This document shows positions 35,401 to 46,363 of a stretch of DNA of 64,000 nt, piece by piece; the stretch's first letter is position 1, and each line of letters starts with the position of its first letter. The DNA is from Areca catechu. Lineage: Eukaryota; Streptophyta; Magnoliopsida; Arecales; Arecaceae. The DNA lies in the NCBI GenBank assembly GCA_021397845.1, contig CM038052.1, positions 168,508,182 through 168,572,181 on the forward strand, written 5' to 3'. The position numbers and the translations under genes were made by a program. The notes beneath the pieces are model-generated. The model worked only from the letters and a program-made list of their open reading frames with translations. It was not told where the DNA came from and made no database searches.

Positions 35401-38400
35401 ACAGAGCATTGACCCTCATGAAGAGTTATGGTGGATAATCTACCTTTTGATCTATTGGTTCTTTGGTGCATATTGTACTGATGTACTTAAGGTAGATTGC
35501 CATAGGGTGTATCAGAACATTTTGTAAAAATCTTGTGCTTTGGCAATGGTAATCATATTTTTTAGTTCGTTATTACAATATGACAGTTGCCCTGCAAATG
35601 GTGAATCATTTGGCTTGAGGCTGGTCAGAGAAATGGAAAAATTCTTGCAGAAAACCCATACTCATTGTGTGTTGTTCGGTAGCATCTCTCCTAATTGCTG
35701 GATTCTGATGGTGAAATAATAATCTTTAGTTGCGACGGAGCTTCTTGTCAGTTTTTGTCAATGATTAATATCGAAAGTGGACAGCTGCAGTTTCCAGCAA
35801 ACTCAGGAATGAACTATTTCTCATTGGTAATTGGAGCATTTGTGAAGGTTGCATGTTGCTTTTACATCACTTTCTTATAGTGATGTGAATATCCTCTTAT
35901 TTCAGTGAAGCAAAAGGAAAGAAAGCAAACAAAATCCCCTATAAATCTGCTAATGTTATCAACATTTTGACTATTGCAACCCAAGAGGTATGCCTTCCAT
36001 AAAGAAGGCAAATATTGTGAATCTGTCTCTCAATGGAAGGGTCCAAACTGGATCATTAACAAGTGGCCATTTAACTGTGTGATGGTTGAATAAGATTCCA
36101 CATCAATTGTTTTCCTGGCTTCATGGATAGAAATTTGTTGCTTAATGATATCCTTCATGAAATTATTATCAGGAGTGAAAAAGAACTGCCTTTTAAGAAG
36201 TGATTTCTCCTTGAAGTTAGGCATATTGTATATAACATTCCTTTAATAGGTGATCGCTATAACTGTGGAAGAAGAGGATGATATTGCAAAATTTAAAGAT
36301 TATGAAGTTTCAACAGCTGCTGCTCCTGCTGAAGTTAAGTCACCTTCTGAGCCCACATCACCTGTAAAGGAGGAAGCAGAGCCTGTTAAAGCTCCTGAAC
36401 AAAAAGTTTCAAAGGCTGAAGAAGTTTCTCATGCAGATGATCGTATTTTCTCCAGTCCTCTTGCAAGAAAGTTAGCAGAAGATAACAAAGTAAGCCATTT
36501 AATCAGTAAAGTAGTTCTTGACATTAGACTATGCTGAAACAATTTGATGATTGTTTCTGACATATCATATATGAGCAGTTAATGCGTGAACCTTGTTTCT
36601 GAGGTATATAGTCTTTAATTCTTGGTGCCTTTGTTTCTCTATCAAACCAGGTACCTCTTTCAAGCATAAAAGGTACTGGTCCTGATGGGCGCATTGTGAA
36701 AGCTGATATTGAAGATTATTTGGGTATGTTCTTTTCTGCAGAAAAAGAAATATAAACCTTGCAAGATGAGTTCTTTTGTGAAGCAGTTGATTCAAGAATT
36801 TTATTTTATTTTTTTTCACTTAATGCTCATTTCATAGGGATAATATGTGGATCTGTAATTTGACACTAAGAAAGAGAACTTTTTGTATGTGAGGTCGACT
36901 TCCAATGGCTAGGAAAGTGCTGATATAGAAGGATCTTCAATTGAAGTTCCTTGGACATGTGCAATATGTGCAGTAAATAAAGAAATAAGAAAAATTAATG
37001 ACATATGATTTGTTCTGCTGCTTGTGACACCATACTCGAGCATGCATCCTAACACACTTGGCTCAGGTTTCTTGAAGATATCACGAGACACTGTTTCATT
37101 GCTTTGAAATTTCAAGGTGCTGATGTATCATCTTCAAAATGCATGACTTTCACTTCCATTTGTTTGTAGCATGCATGTATTGTCATTAGATGAATGAAAG
37201 AATACAGAGAGTAGATCATGTTGTAGTTGATAATCATATCCATTTTGGTCATCTCAGAGATCTGTTACTAACACTTATTTTAGAACAATTTTATTCAGAC
37301 TCTAGTGGTAGTTAATGGCATAAGTCATTAGTTAGACATTTTAAATGTTAATTCTATAGTTTTAATCTACAATAGGAAGCACTCAAAGTTTCTTTTTCTT
37401 TTATTTCATGATAAGTGATATAGTATCTTATTGTGCAAACTCATGTCTAAGTGCTTGTCATTCTATATGAAAATCAAGCCTCCAAATCATATAGCTGCTT
37501 CTAATAATTTGACCCTTTTCTGTTCGATCATCATCTCTACTCAATAAAGCATCTACCGCTAAGGGCATCTCCAAAACAAAAGAAGCAGAAGCAGCACAAG
37601 CCTTGGCCTATGTGGACATTCCAAATTCTCAAATAAGAAAAGTAACTTCCATTGCCAATCTCAGCACCTATTTGAATTATTCTGTTATGAAATGTTAGCT
37701 CAAGCATGATGATCCTTGTTTTCAGGTTACTGCTTCTCGCTTGCTTCTCTCTAAGCAAACTATTCCCCATTATTATTTAACAGTAGATGCCTGTGTTGAC
37801 AAACTTATGGAGTACGTATCTGTCTTTCCAAAAGTTTTTTGTTGGTTTTTTTCTTTGAAACAAACGATGACCACTAAATACTGTGTTGATGGTAAATTGA
37901 TAATACTCAGGTTGCGTGGCCAACTTAATTCTTTGCAAGAAGCCTCTGGTGGAAAACGAATTTCTGTCAATGACCTTGTCATAAAGGTTTGCTCAACTTT
38001 CTTATGGTGATGCTTCTGTAATGAGGTTCCTGCTTGTATACTGTAGCACTGATGGCTATTTGATCTTGTACATGCTAAATACCTCATATGGATGAAAGAT
38101 ACTTCGGTCTCAGTTTGTGCTAAACAAACAGGATTAACCGTCTTCTTCTATATTTTGGATTGTTCTATAACATCAAGCATTGAAGAAAGCAAGAGAGAAC
38201 ACATGACTGATTGTTCACTTGTTTGTTGTGCAAAGTGGGAAGTGCCAGGGTGAGTTAAGGAAGTGAAGTTTATAGTTCATTGTATTTGGCAATGACGGGA
38301 TTGATTTTTGAGAAGTTGTATAGTAAGATTGCTTAACTTTTGATCAATCATGAGTAGACATTGTCTGCTATGGTTTAAGTATATGTGGTTATGGTTAAAT

Positions 38401-41400
38401 ATGGTGACAAAAGTATTGTTCAATTTATGACAATTGACCTGGAAACTTTTTTATTTGAGTTTTTGAAAGTCGAAGGCCAATGTGTTTCACACAAGAAAGT
38501 AGAGACTTATATGGCTGGTGTGACTTGCAACCAAACCCTAAATATTTCAATAAGACGATCATTTTAATTGCCTGTGTTACTTGGCTCTACAGCAACCTGG
38601 TTTTGAGTTTTGTCTGATATGAAGTATGTTTTAAATTTTTGGACTACTAGAATATAATGCGGTGCCAAAATAATATACACCTACAGTGGCATGTTTTTAA
38701 GGAAATGATTCTCTCCTCTATACTTATGTAAAAAATATTATTTAGCATTCTGTCCAAGGTTTCTAATATTTGTACTGGACCCTGTACTGGTGCCCAACCG
38801 CTACCCCCCATTCCAAGTGTTGGTATGGTATATACCTCGGTATCACTCAATATGGGTTGTATTCTAAGTCTTGGCATGCTAGCACTAAGGCAAGGTATGC
38901 CCCTGTATTGTGGGATATGGTCCAAGATTGCAAATATTGGTTTTGACAGGTACATTATAATACTTGTTGAAAACAGCAACATATCTAGTTATATTATATC
39001 TGGTAGCAATATAGAAAACTATTAAATTGTAATAAACTTGAAAGTGTATTTTATATTGTTGTGTATTCAACACTTGTTTATATTAAAGATGTTCTCCAGA
39101 TCCAACATCACTTTCCCTAATATATCTTGATTTATTATTTTCTTATATTATCTTTGAAAGTTAACATTATGAATTTTTAGCCTGTTTTGGACAAATCTTG
39201 CCCGGAAGAAAACAAAATTTGAAAATGTTTTGGTCTAAGGCAAGATCAAATGTGTTTTGAAATGAAATGTTAAAAATTTATTGTAGAAATGTATGGGTGA
39301 TAGATCAGGATACTTCCAACAGAGTTGGAGCAGGAATAATAGAGGGCCACTCCTGATAATTTATCATGATTTGCACGTGCTAGTGTAACAATAGAATGTT
39401 TTCAAAATTAGTAAACCCATATTGCACATTATATGAATGTAATAGGTTAGGATGTTTGTGTTTTGTTGCAAGATTAGCAAGTGCAAAGTTGGGAATGTGG
39501 AGTAGCACTTATTGAGCACATTGTTATAGAGAATCAGGTGAGGTGATTTTACTAGACGTGGTGGCAATTCTTAGGATGTGGACTTTGAGTTGATGCAAAT
39601 ATATGAAGATAAGAGTGGCAAGATTAACATGGCCTTTCCTGGTGGTAATGGGAGGATATCATTGAACTTGCAGTGTCATGAAGTACAACCTTATATAAAT
39701 CCATTAAGGCATGCCGCTGCTGGTTGAGATGTAGACATGACAAGAAATGACAGAAATTGTTTGGTGCTTACTCATGTTTTTTCATAATTACCCATATTTC
39801 ATATTCCCCTTAAGCGCAAGAAGATCTTTTTATGAATCTTTAGTCCTCATCAATTATTGGTTTTGAATCTACAAGGATTTCCATTTGTGGCTTCCTGAGA
39901 GCCTTCTTTTAATTTATTGGAGATTGTTTTGTACGTCTGAAATCTTCTGCAGGGGGAGCCTTGATAAAATGTTTTTGCCATCTCATAATCTCACTTAGTT
40001 GATGTGAAGACATGCCCCAATTCAGTGTTGTCTACTATCTGAAGGAAAACTCCATGTATTGTTGCTGATCATGCCTATCAACTTCTTTTTTAATAATTTT
40101 TTTAAATGAAATGATAATTGAACTTTCTAAATTTGTTGTGCAATTATTTGCACCATGTTTTATTAATATGAAGAATGGCTTAAACATATTGCACCACTAC
40201 TTTGTTGCTGTTTCAGATAAACCTTGCAATTTTGATCTGATTTTACGACCAAGCATGTCAATTCCTTTAAATGCTGAGTTTAAAGGTTCAAATGAATAAC
40301 ATACTCTTGCTGAAAACATTCATGCACAAGAACATTTTGACCTTATTTTAACCTTGACAACAGGCTGCTGCTTTGGCTCTGCGCAAAGTTCCTCAGTGTA
40401 ACAGTTCCTGGATGAATGATTTCATCCGCCAGTAAGTTTTCGAAATCAGGAATTTAATATATATTTGAGATGTTTTCTCCTCAAAAATGATCAAGAATAA
40501 GTGATAATGATGATCATCCTGACAATGCCTTATTATTCAATGCAGGTATCACAATGTGAATATTAATGTTGCTGTACAAACGGATAATGGATTGTTTGTT
40601 CCAGTTATTAGGGTAAATAGTGCGACATCAATGTTTTATAAATTCCCATTCACTTGTGCAATTGTAACACAAGCTAGTGATTTTGTAGGATGCAGACAAA
40701 AAGGGACTATCTACAATTGCAGAAGAGGTGAAGCATTTAGCTCAAAAGGCCAAAGATAACAGTCTGAAACCAGAAGATTATGAGGTAAGCACCAAACATA
40801 TGTCATGAATGTGTATGAAATAGTAATTAGTTGTCATGTGAATTGATGAGCTTGTTTTACAGGGAGGGACGTTCACTGTATCAAACTTGGGAGGTCCTTT
40901 TGGAATCAAGCAATTCTGTGCCATTATAAATCCCCCCCAGTCAGGAATTTTGGCTGCTGGCTCTGGTAATTATTTTTGATAAAAATATCACATTCCTTTT
41001 GATGACTAGCCTCTGTATACCAAGTCTGAAGACCCTTAATACCAAGCTGTTTGTTGATCACATTCCTCTCCACAGGCATAACTCCCTGTAAGATTAATTT
41101 TTAAAAAAAAACATTTAAGCTTCAAGCTAAGCATGAGCTCATTCGTTGCCCCCAAAAAATAAAGTAAGAATTAGCTCATTGCTTTAGAAAGATGGAGAAA
41201 ATCTTTTTGTTATTCTAAATACGTCATCAACGTCTAACCAACCATGCTGGGGCTCTCGTGGTATTTGGCGTTCCTAAATTTTGCATTTTTATTGCGGTAT
41301 TTACCAAATGTAGTCATATATACTAATGCTGGAATATTGTTTTGGGTTTTGGAGCAGCTGAGAGGAGGCTAATTCCTGGTGCTGGTCCTGATCAATTTGA

Positions 41401-41685
41401 GTTTGGTTCCTTCATGTCGGTAACATTGAGCTGCGATCATCGTGTGATTGATGGTATGTTCAACCTCGTTTTAAGATATGATATAATAAATAGCTTCTAC
41501 CTTTATTTGTTTATTTATTCATTTTGAGATTTTTTAATGGAATAATGCAGCTTCTATTGTCATAATTTGTAAATCCAGTATTGCTAAATCTGACTCTTAT
41601 TTTGCTTATTTTAGGTGCAATTGGCGCGGAGTGGCTGAAAGCATTCAAGGGCTACATTGAGAACCCGTACTCCATGTTACTGTGA
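26476..41685 (+). CDS. Mitochondrial pyruvate dehydrogenase E2, dihydrolipoamide acetyltransferase
   Basis: E2 moves the acetyl group from E1 through a swinging lipoyl arm to CoA, forming the core of the mitochondrial pyruvate dehydrogenase complex. Nineteen exons fit GT-AG junctions with consistent phases: 26476-26514, 28695-28788, 30189-30322, 30409-30503, 30588-30628, 34314-34369, 34463-34537, 34627-34719, 36250-36489, 36651-36723, 37550-37641, 37726-37811, 37911-37986, 40364-40431, 40546-40612, 40689-40784, 40863-40965, 41358-41453, 41615-41685. They give 564 residues. Residues 1-134 are a transit peptide (MTIASKMLRHSCK start). The lipoyl domain is about 135-210, with the modified lysine K180 in ETDKATVEME. 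A Pro/Glu/Ala linker follows, then the E1/E3-binding domain (274-313, RIFSSPLARKLAEDN) and the catalytic domain with DHRVIDG (His537). One lipoyl domain fits plant mitochondrial E2. Exons 2-4 are poorly conserved transit sequence and are the least certain. Confidence 0.95.
26679..27462 (+). mobile_element. Tat-family PPT plus LTR fragment in E2 intron 1
   Basis: A polypurine tract (AGTAGGGGGCAAC, ending 26690) is followed by an LTR, 26691-27462, starting TATTGGGATATC (decayed TGTTGG) and ending CCAATA (decayed CCAACA). Its R/U5 end is the reverse complement of the 7298 LTR: CTTAGGCATCGGAGTGTCC, then TGCAAGTGAACCAGGGAGCG. U3 contains CTTCGG and CCGAAG motifs. It is not a solo LTR because internal sequence remains on its left. 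It lies in sense orientation inside intron 1; the left breakpoint is not defined. Confidence 0.75.
30965..32994. mobile_element. Mutator-like (Pack-MULE-type) element in E2 intron 5
   Basis: The element is flanked by a perfect 9-bp duplication, AAAGTTTTA, at 30956-30964 and 32995-33003. The termini are inverted: left GAGTAAATTACAAAAACC, right (reverse complement) GAGTAAATCACAAAACCA, with further matches (CACCTACACC) inside. A 9-bp duplication is the Mutator hallmark. No transposase is visible, so it is non-autonomous. It carries host-gene-like sequence on the minus strand (31307-32745). Length is 2030 bp. Confidence 0.85.
31307..32745 (-). pseudogene. Captured host-gene fragment inside the MULE
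   Basis: On the minus strand, colinear coding pieces appear in order. First an N-terminus with a signal-peptide-like stretch (MVTKGNTFLLSLFLLSAVAA) and PPPSLLDCQDAKIHRLE, then KHKAWWSKRF, EASAAILPNEDLDSLSNYFA, SISNFSVTSMRFDLSSHRYE, NLFLTTHTNG, then LSTSHGMKEKWNQPYSPIE (32100-32140), and a C-terminal DELIDSHLDKVKSVKLL, then WWEWIVLAALMLAVPGQW. Stops and frameshifts separate them. It looks like a secreted or membrane protein of plants that I do not recognise. The intact parent gene is not in this window. Confidence 0.5.
38750..38960. repeat. Short GGTAT/ATACC-rich repeat in E2 intron 13
   Basis: Motifs GTACTGGACCCTGTACTGG, GGTATGGTATATACC and GGTATCACTCAATATGG resemble, in composition and short words, the denser repeat at 42430-42770. 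It may be a small MITE-like element; ends were not found. Confidence 0.35.
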
Positions 41686-41942
41686 AGCAAAAGCAGAATG
41701 AATCATTTTTTGTAGAATTTATCAAATAAGGCTCTCCATTTTTGCTGAATCTTTTGTTTTTCTGTCTACTCCTTTCTTTTCGGTTGGTGTATAATTCGCT
41801 GCTTCCTTGAGGAATATCCAAGCAGGAGGCCAATTTGTCCAGCAAATGAATAACATTTGTGAGTTGGATTTATTTATTTTTTGCTGAGATCGAAAAGGCT
41901 GGTTTTGTTTTCGAGTCCTGGCACGATTGAATCTCTTTGTCA

Positions 41943-41948
41943 AATAAA
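41943..41948 (+). terminator. Candidate poly(A) signal of E2 gene
   Basis: AATAAA lies 258 bp after the stop codon in an otherwise gene-free 3' region. Plant poly(A) signals are loose, so other sites are possible. Confidence 0.4.
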
Positions 41949-42429
41949 ATGCATCTGAAACGCCTGCTGGCAATGGTAAAAACAACCTCATAAAAGGGGG
42001 ATTTGAAAAAATATTGCCTGTTCTGGGCGCCAACTGCTTGAGGTGCTCAAGTTAATTGGTGTTGGCAAAGTGATTTGGATTTTAAGCTTACTGTGATTTT
42101 GGCTGAAATCTCTCTTCGTAAAACACGAGAAATTAAAATACAATCTTATAAACCAGATATCAAGGGAATTAGAGCAGGATACAGCAGCAGTGGTAGTAGT
42201 AGGACCTTGAAGCTGAGGAGGTAGGACATGGAGGTCTTAGAAGGGGTTGATGGCGTGAAGCAAATGAGTTGAGCTAGCCAGCACCGTCACTGGATCCACT
42301 GGGCGACGTGCAACTAACTACCAAGGTTCGATACCAATAATTTCCTTTTCTATTTGATATAGGAGAAATGAAAGAGAGGATGGATAATATTTGTATGACA
42401 TTTTTATTAAACGATTATTTGATAAAAAT

Positions 42430-42770
42430 ATTATTATCAAGGATTGCTTAACCGGTATCGGGATCCATATCGGTCAGTGCTTGGTTGGGTACTGTACCGT
42501 ACCGGCATGTATACCAGTATTGATAAATTAAAAAAAAAAAAAATCTCTCTCCCCTCTCAATCAAGGATTGTTGAATCAAACATGAACTGGACTGAATCGG
42601 GCCGAACCGGATGGGACATACCGGTACCGTATCGATATGGAATTAATTTTTTAAAAATTTTTTTAGTACCAGATCGATTTTAAAAGATGAATCATACCGG
42701 TCCTTGGCTGGTATGATACGATACGTTTCATACCAGGCGGTACGGAATGGTATCGTGAACCATGATTATT
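42430..42770. repeat. CGGTACCG-rich repeat
   Basis: A block dense in ACCGGTA, CGGTACCG and GATACG words, for example GTACTGTACCGTACCGG, ATACCGGTACCGTATCG and AGGCGGTACGGAATGG. The two halves (42440-42520 and 42580-42770) are partly inverted relative to each other. It resembles an old foldback or MITE-like insertion downstream of the E2 gene. No coding sequence. Confidence 0.45.
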
Positions 42771-42854
42771 ATTATCAATTTATAATACTTATTTATATTA
42801 AAAAATAGATAAATTCATAATCTTTGTAATTTATAATTATATTAAAAATATATA

Positions 42855-44012
42855 TGATGTGGCGGGACCACTGACGTGGAACACCTGTCAGATGCCATGT
42901 CAGAGTATGTCGCCACGATGGATATCACCCCCCGAGCTCCTTTCCCAGGCTGAGCTCCCTCGTCGGGCCGAGCTCCCTAAAGCATCGAGGTCGCCTGCCG
43001 AGATCGAGCACCGTCTTCCACCAGGTCGGCTCCTGTGAGAACAGGACACCTAGGCCGCAGCTGAGCGACTTCTCCAGATCGAGCCCCCCGAAGCCAAGTT
43101 CCATGGCCTGGAGTCGAGCTCAACCCTCCTCTGCCACGTGGAGCCCCTTCGAGGTCGGGCCCTCCGGTCTGGGGTCGCGTGCCGCCCTCCTCCGCCAGGT
43201 CAGATCTCTCGAGGTTGAGCCCAGCGAAGCCTAGTCCTGCCCTCCAGCTCGACCACCACCTCAGCCAGGGCGCCAACCACCAAGAAAGCGGCACCTCCCC
43301 TCTAAGGATGCCGGCGGGTCACCCGAGGGCCACGAAGCCGTACCCACCATATCGCAATAACTGTCCGCCGCTGCCACTTACATCAGAAAGGAAGGAAGCT
43401 CCCTGACCAAGGCACCATGCCCTCTACCAACCACCCATACCACCAGAAGAGGGGAGCCAGCCAGAAGGCACGAATCTCGGGGGTGGCAGCCCGCCGATCA
43501 AAGCCTAGCCAAGTTTTCCAGAATGGGGCGACCGGAGGGAATGTCAAGGCACATGGAAGCTTCCCCTACCGCATGTCAGAAAAGACGTCCCGTCCATGGC
43601 ACGGTACCTCGCCGCACGTGCCTGTCCGCACATGTGAGATCCCGAGGCAAGCCAAACTAAAAAAGAACCCACCAAGAGTAAGCAAAAAGAGGGCAACGAA
43701 AGAGAAGGGAGAAAAGGGCCACAAAGGGGGACCAGACCTCCTAGGCTATCATCTCTCCCAGCCCATTCTTACTTCTATACACATCACACTCACTCCTCCT
43801 AGCGTGGAGTCCATCAAGAGGGGCTCGACCAGGAGGATCTGTTCCCCTGGATCGTCACTGACTTGACCGTCGAAGCGCCCCCACCGGAATTCCTGGCCCG
43901 GGTCTCTAACGTTGTTTCCCTGTAGGTCCTGAAGAACGAAGAGCTCCTTGGAAGACCGTCGATAATCTGACGCCCCCAACAGCTACAGGCCACGGCGATC
44001 CTGGCGGCAACA
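42855..44012 (+). repeat. 5' LTR of the deleted Tat-type element
   Basis: GC-rich LTR of 1158 bp. From 42911 on it matches 44780-45881 base for base in length (1102 bp), with scattered substitutions that are largely C/T and G/A, as expected from decay of methylated cytosines. It ends GGCAACA, followed by GA and the primer-binding site ATGGCGTGCCAGGAAGGGGG at 44015-44034. Confidence 0.88.
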
Positions 44013-44091
44013 GAATGGCGTGCCAGGAAGGGGGAGCGAAGCGATCTTTGATCCACCTTTAACCCTCCTTTACAAGCAGTCTGATGGAAGG

Positions 44092-44779
44092 ATGGTGACG
44101 ACAAGGGCGAGAGAGGTTTCCACCAGCCATGCAGGAGACTCTCCCTCCCAGGGAACCCGCACGACCCAGAGATGGAACCATCCGCTCCAGCTCAACCGCC
44201 TCCACTGGAATCTCAGCTGGCTGCACTCATCCAGCAGGTGTAGATCCTTGCCACAGCAGTACGCCAGCTTCAACACCATCATCGGTCCTTGGCTACTCAC
44301 CAGCAGCCAGGGACTCCTGTGGCCCATGCCGTAGCCCCCCACGACAGCCTGCGTTCCTTCCAAGGAAGGCCTTCACAGCCGTGGGCCATTACTGACAACA
44401 GAGGTAGCCACCAAACTCCTGTAAAAAGGCAACGAGCCGGGTTTGCCGACAGGGAGAGCCGCTAGCCAAACCTCGAGCGGGGGGCATCTAAACCCCGCCA
44501 AAGCCAAAAGAGCAGGACCCTCCGTCACGGACACCATTCACCCATGCCACGTTCTCCGTCTCCTTCGATGGAGGGGTTCATTGATGAAGCCGTCAGGCGC
44601 ATGGCAGAGAAGCGCCTGGAGGAACATGACCGCAAGCTGGCAGAATTATCCCATCGATTTGCCAATCTACCAGGCTTCGCTAGCGAGCCAGTGGGCTACG
44701 ATGCCCGTCCCCCATTCTCCCAAGAGATCCAAAGGGAGCCAATCTCGCGTCGGTTCCATATGCCGCAGGTGGATCCTGC
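44092..44779 (+). pseudogene. gag N-terminus remnant
   Basis: ATG at 44092 opens MVTTRAREVSTSHAGDSPSQ. After a frameshift the frame reads PPPLESQLAALIQQV, a stop at 44240, then ILATAVRQLQHHH. The last part is open (44544-44775): SMEGFIDEAVRRMAEKRLEE, HDRKLAELSHRFANLPGF, PPFSQEIQREPISRRFHMPQ and VDP. In relatives this leads straight into the gag core (compare YDGTSDPLDHL at about 20040). Here it breaks off at 44778 and runs into LTR sequence. Confidence 0.75.
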
Positions 44780-45881
44780 TGCCACGATGGATATCACCCC
44801 CCGGGCTCCTTTCCCGGGCTGAGCTCCCTCGTCGGGCCGAGCTCCTTAAAGCACCGAGGTCGCCTGATGAGATCGAGCACCGTCCTCCGCCAGGTCGGCT
44901 CCCATGAGAACAGGATGCTTAGGTCGGAGCTAAGCGACTTCCCCAGATCGAGCCCCCTGAAGTCGAGTTCCACGGTTCGGAGTCGAGCTCAGCCCTCCTC
45001 CACCACGTGGAGCCCCTTCGAGGTTGGGCCCTCCAGTCTGGGGTCGCGTGCCACCCTCCTCCGCCAGGTCAGATCCCTCGAGGTCGAGCCTGGCGGAGCC
45101 TAGTCCTGCCCTCCAGCTCGGCCACCACTTCAGCCAGGGCGCCAACCACCAAGGAAGTGGCACCTCCCCTCTAAGGACGCCGGTGGGTCACCTGAGGGCC
45201 ACGAAGCTATACCCACCATACCGCAATAACTGTCTGCCGCTGCCACTTACACCAGAAAGGAAGGAAGCTCCCTGACCAAGGCACCATGCCCTCCACCAAC
45301 CACCCGTACCACCAGAAGAGGGGAGCCAACCAGAAGGCATGAATCCTGGGGGCGGCAGCCCGCTAATCAAGGCCCAGCCAAGTTTCCCGGAATGGGGCGA
45401 CCGGAGGGAATGTCAGGGTGCATGGAAGCTTCTCCTATCGTATATCAGAAAAGACATCCCGTCCACGGCACGGTACCTTGCCGCACGCGCCTGTCCGCAT
45501 AGGGGAGATCCCGATGTAGGCCAAACTAAAAAAGAACCCACCAAGAGTAAGCAAAAAGGGGGCAACGAAAGAGAATGGAGAAAAGGGCCACAAAGGGGGA
45601 CCGGACCTCCTCGGCTATCATCTCTCCTAACCCGTTCTCACTTCTATACACATCACACTCACTCCTCCTAGCGTGGAGTCCATTATGAGGGGCTCGACCA
45701 AGAGGATCCATTCCCCTGGATCGTCACTGACTTGACCGTCGGAGTGCCCCCACCAGAATTCCTGGCCGGGGTCTCTAACGTTGTTTCCCTGCAGGTCCTG
45801 AAGAACGAAGAGCTCCCGAGAAGACGGTCGGCAATCCGACGCTCCCAACAGCTACAGGCCACGGCGATCCCGGCGACAACA
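44780..45881 (+). repeat. 3' LTR of the deleted element, 5'-truncated
   Basis: It begins at TGCCACGATGG, corresponding to position 57 of the 5' LTR, so the polypurine tract and first 56 bp of the LTR were lost together with pol. It ends GCGACAACA before the target duplication ATATA. Confidence 0.87.
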
Positions 45882-45886
45882 ATATA

Positions 45887-46358
45887 AATATTTAATTTAA
45901 CTAAATTAATGATTTTATAAATTAATTATAAAATATTTATTTTTATATATTAATTATCAAAATAAATAATTTATTTATAAATTAATTTAAATAGTTAATT
46001 AAAATAGTAGATATAAACTATAAAACAAAAAAAATCTAATTATTTAAATATGGTAATAGAAATTATGTACTAAAATTAAAATAATTAGTAATACAATTTA
46101 ATAATATAAGATTAATAATATAGATAAAATAAAAATATATATAAATAACATAAATAAAAATGAAGAAGTATTATATTTTTATTAAAAAAAATAATGAGGA
46201 ATAATTTTATCAATACAATAATTTATCTCTTACCTGTTGTATCTATCCTTTTCCATCGTTTCATGAAAATGCAAAATGATGGACCTGACGGAAGAAAAAT
46301 CTATTACTTTAAGCATCCTCAAAAATTTTTTGATTCAAATAATTGATGGAGAATGGAT
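45887..46358. other. AT-rich spacer between two LTR elements
   Basis: Very AT-rich sequence with no gene. It continues the AT-rich DNA interrupted at 42850, which fits its being the original target region. Confidence 0.6.
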
Positions 46359-46363
46359 AAAGG

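Larger units (their letters stand above)
42855..45881 (+). mobile_element. Tat-type LTR element with internal deletion
   Basis: The element starts TGATGTGGCGGG and ends GACAACA, flanked by the 5-bp target duplication ATATA (42850-42854 and 45882-45886). It consists of a 5' LTR (42855-44012), a primer-binding site, the gag N-terminus and a 3' LTR lacking its first 56 bp (44780-45881). Protease, RT and integrase are gone. Because the duplication is intact, the deletion happened inside the element, either before or after insertion. Confidence 0.88.

Noticed and set aside
42911..44012. LTR start at 42911, where homology with the second LTR begins
   Set aside because: The matching ATATA target duplication places the true start at 42855; homology begins later only because the second LTR is truncated.
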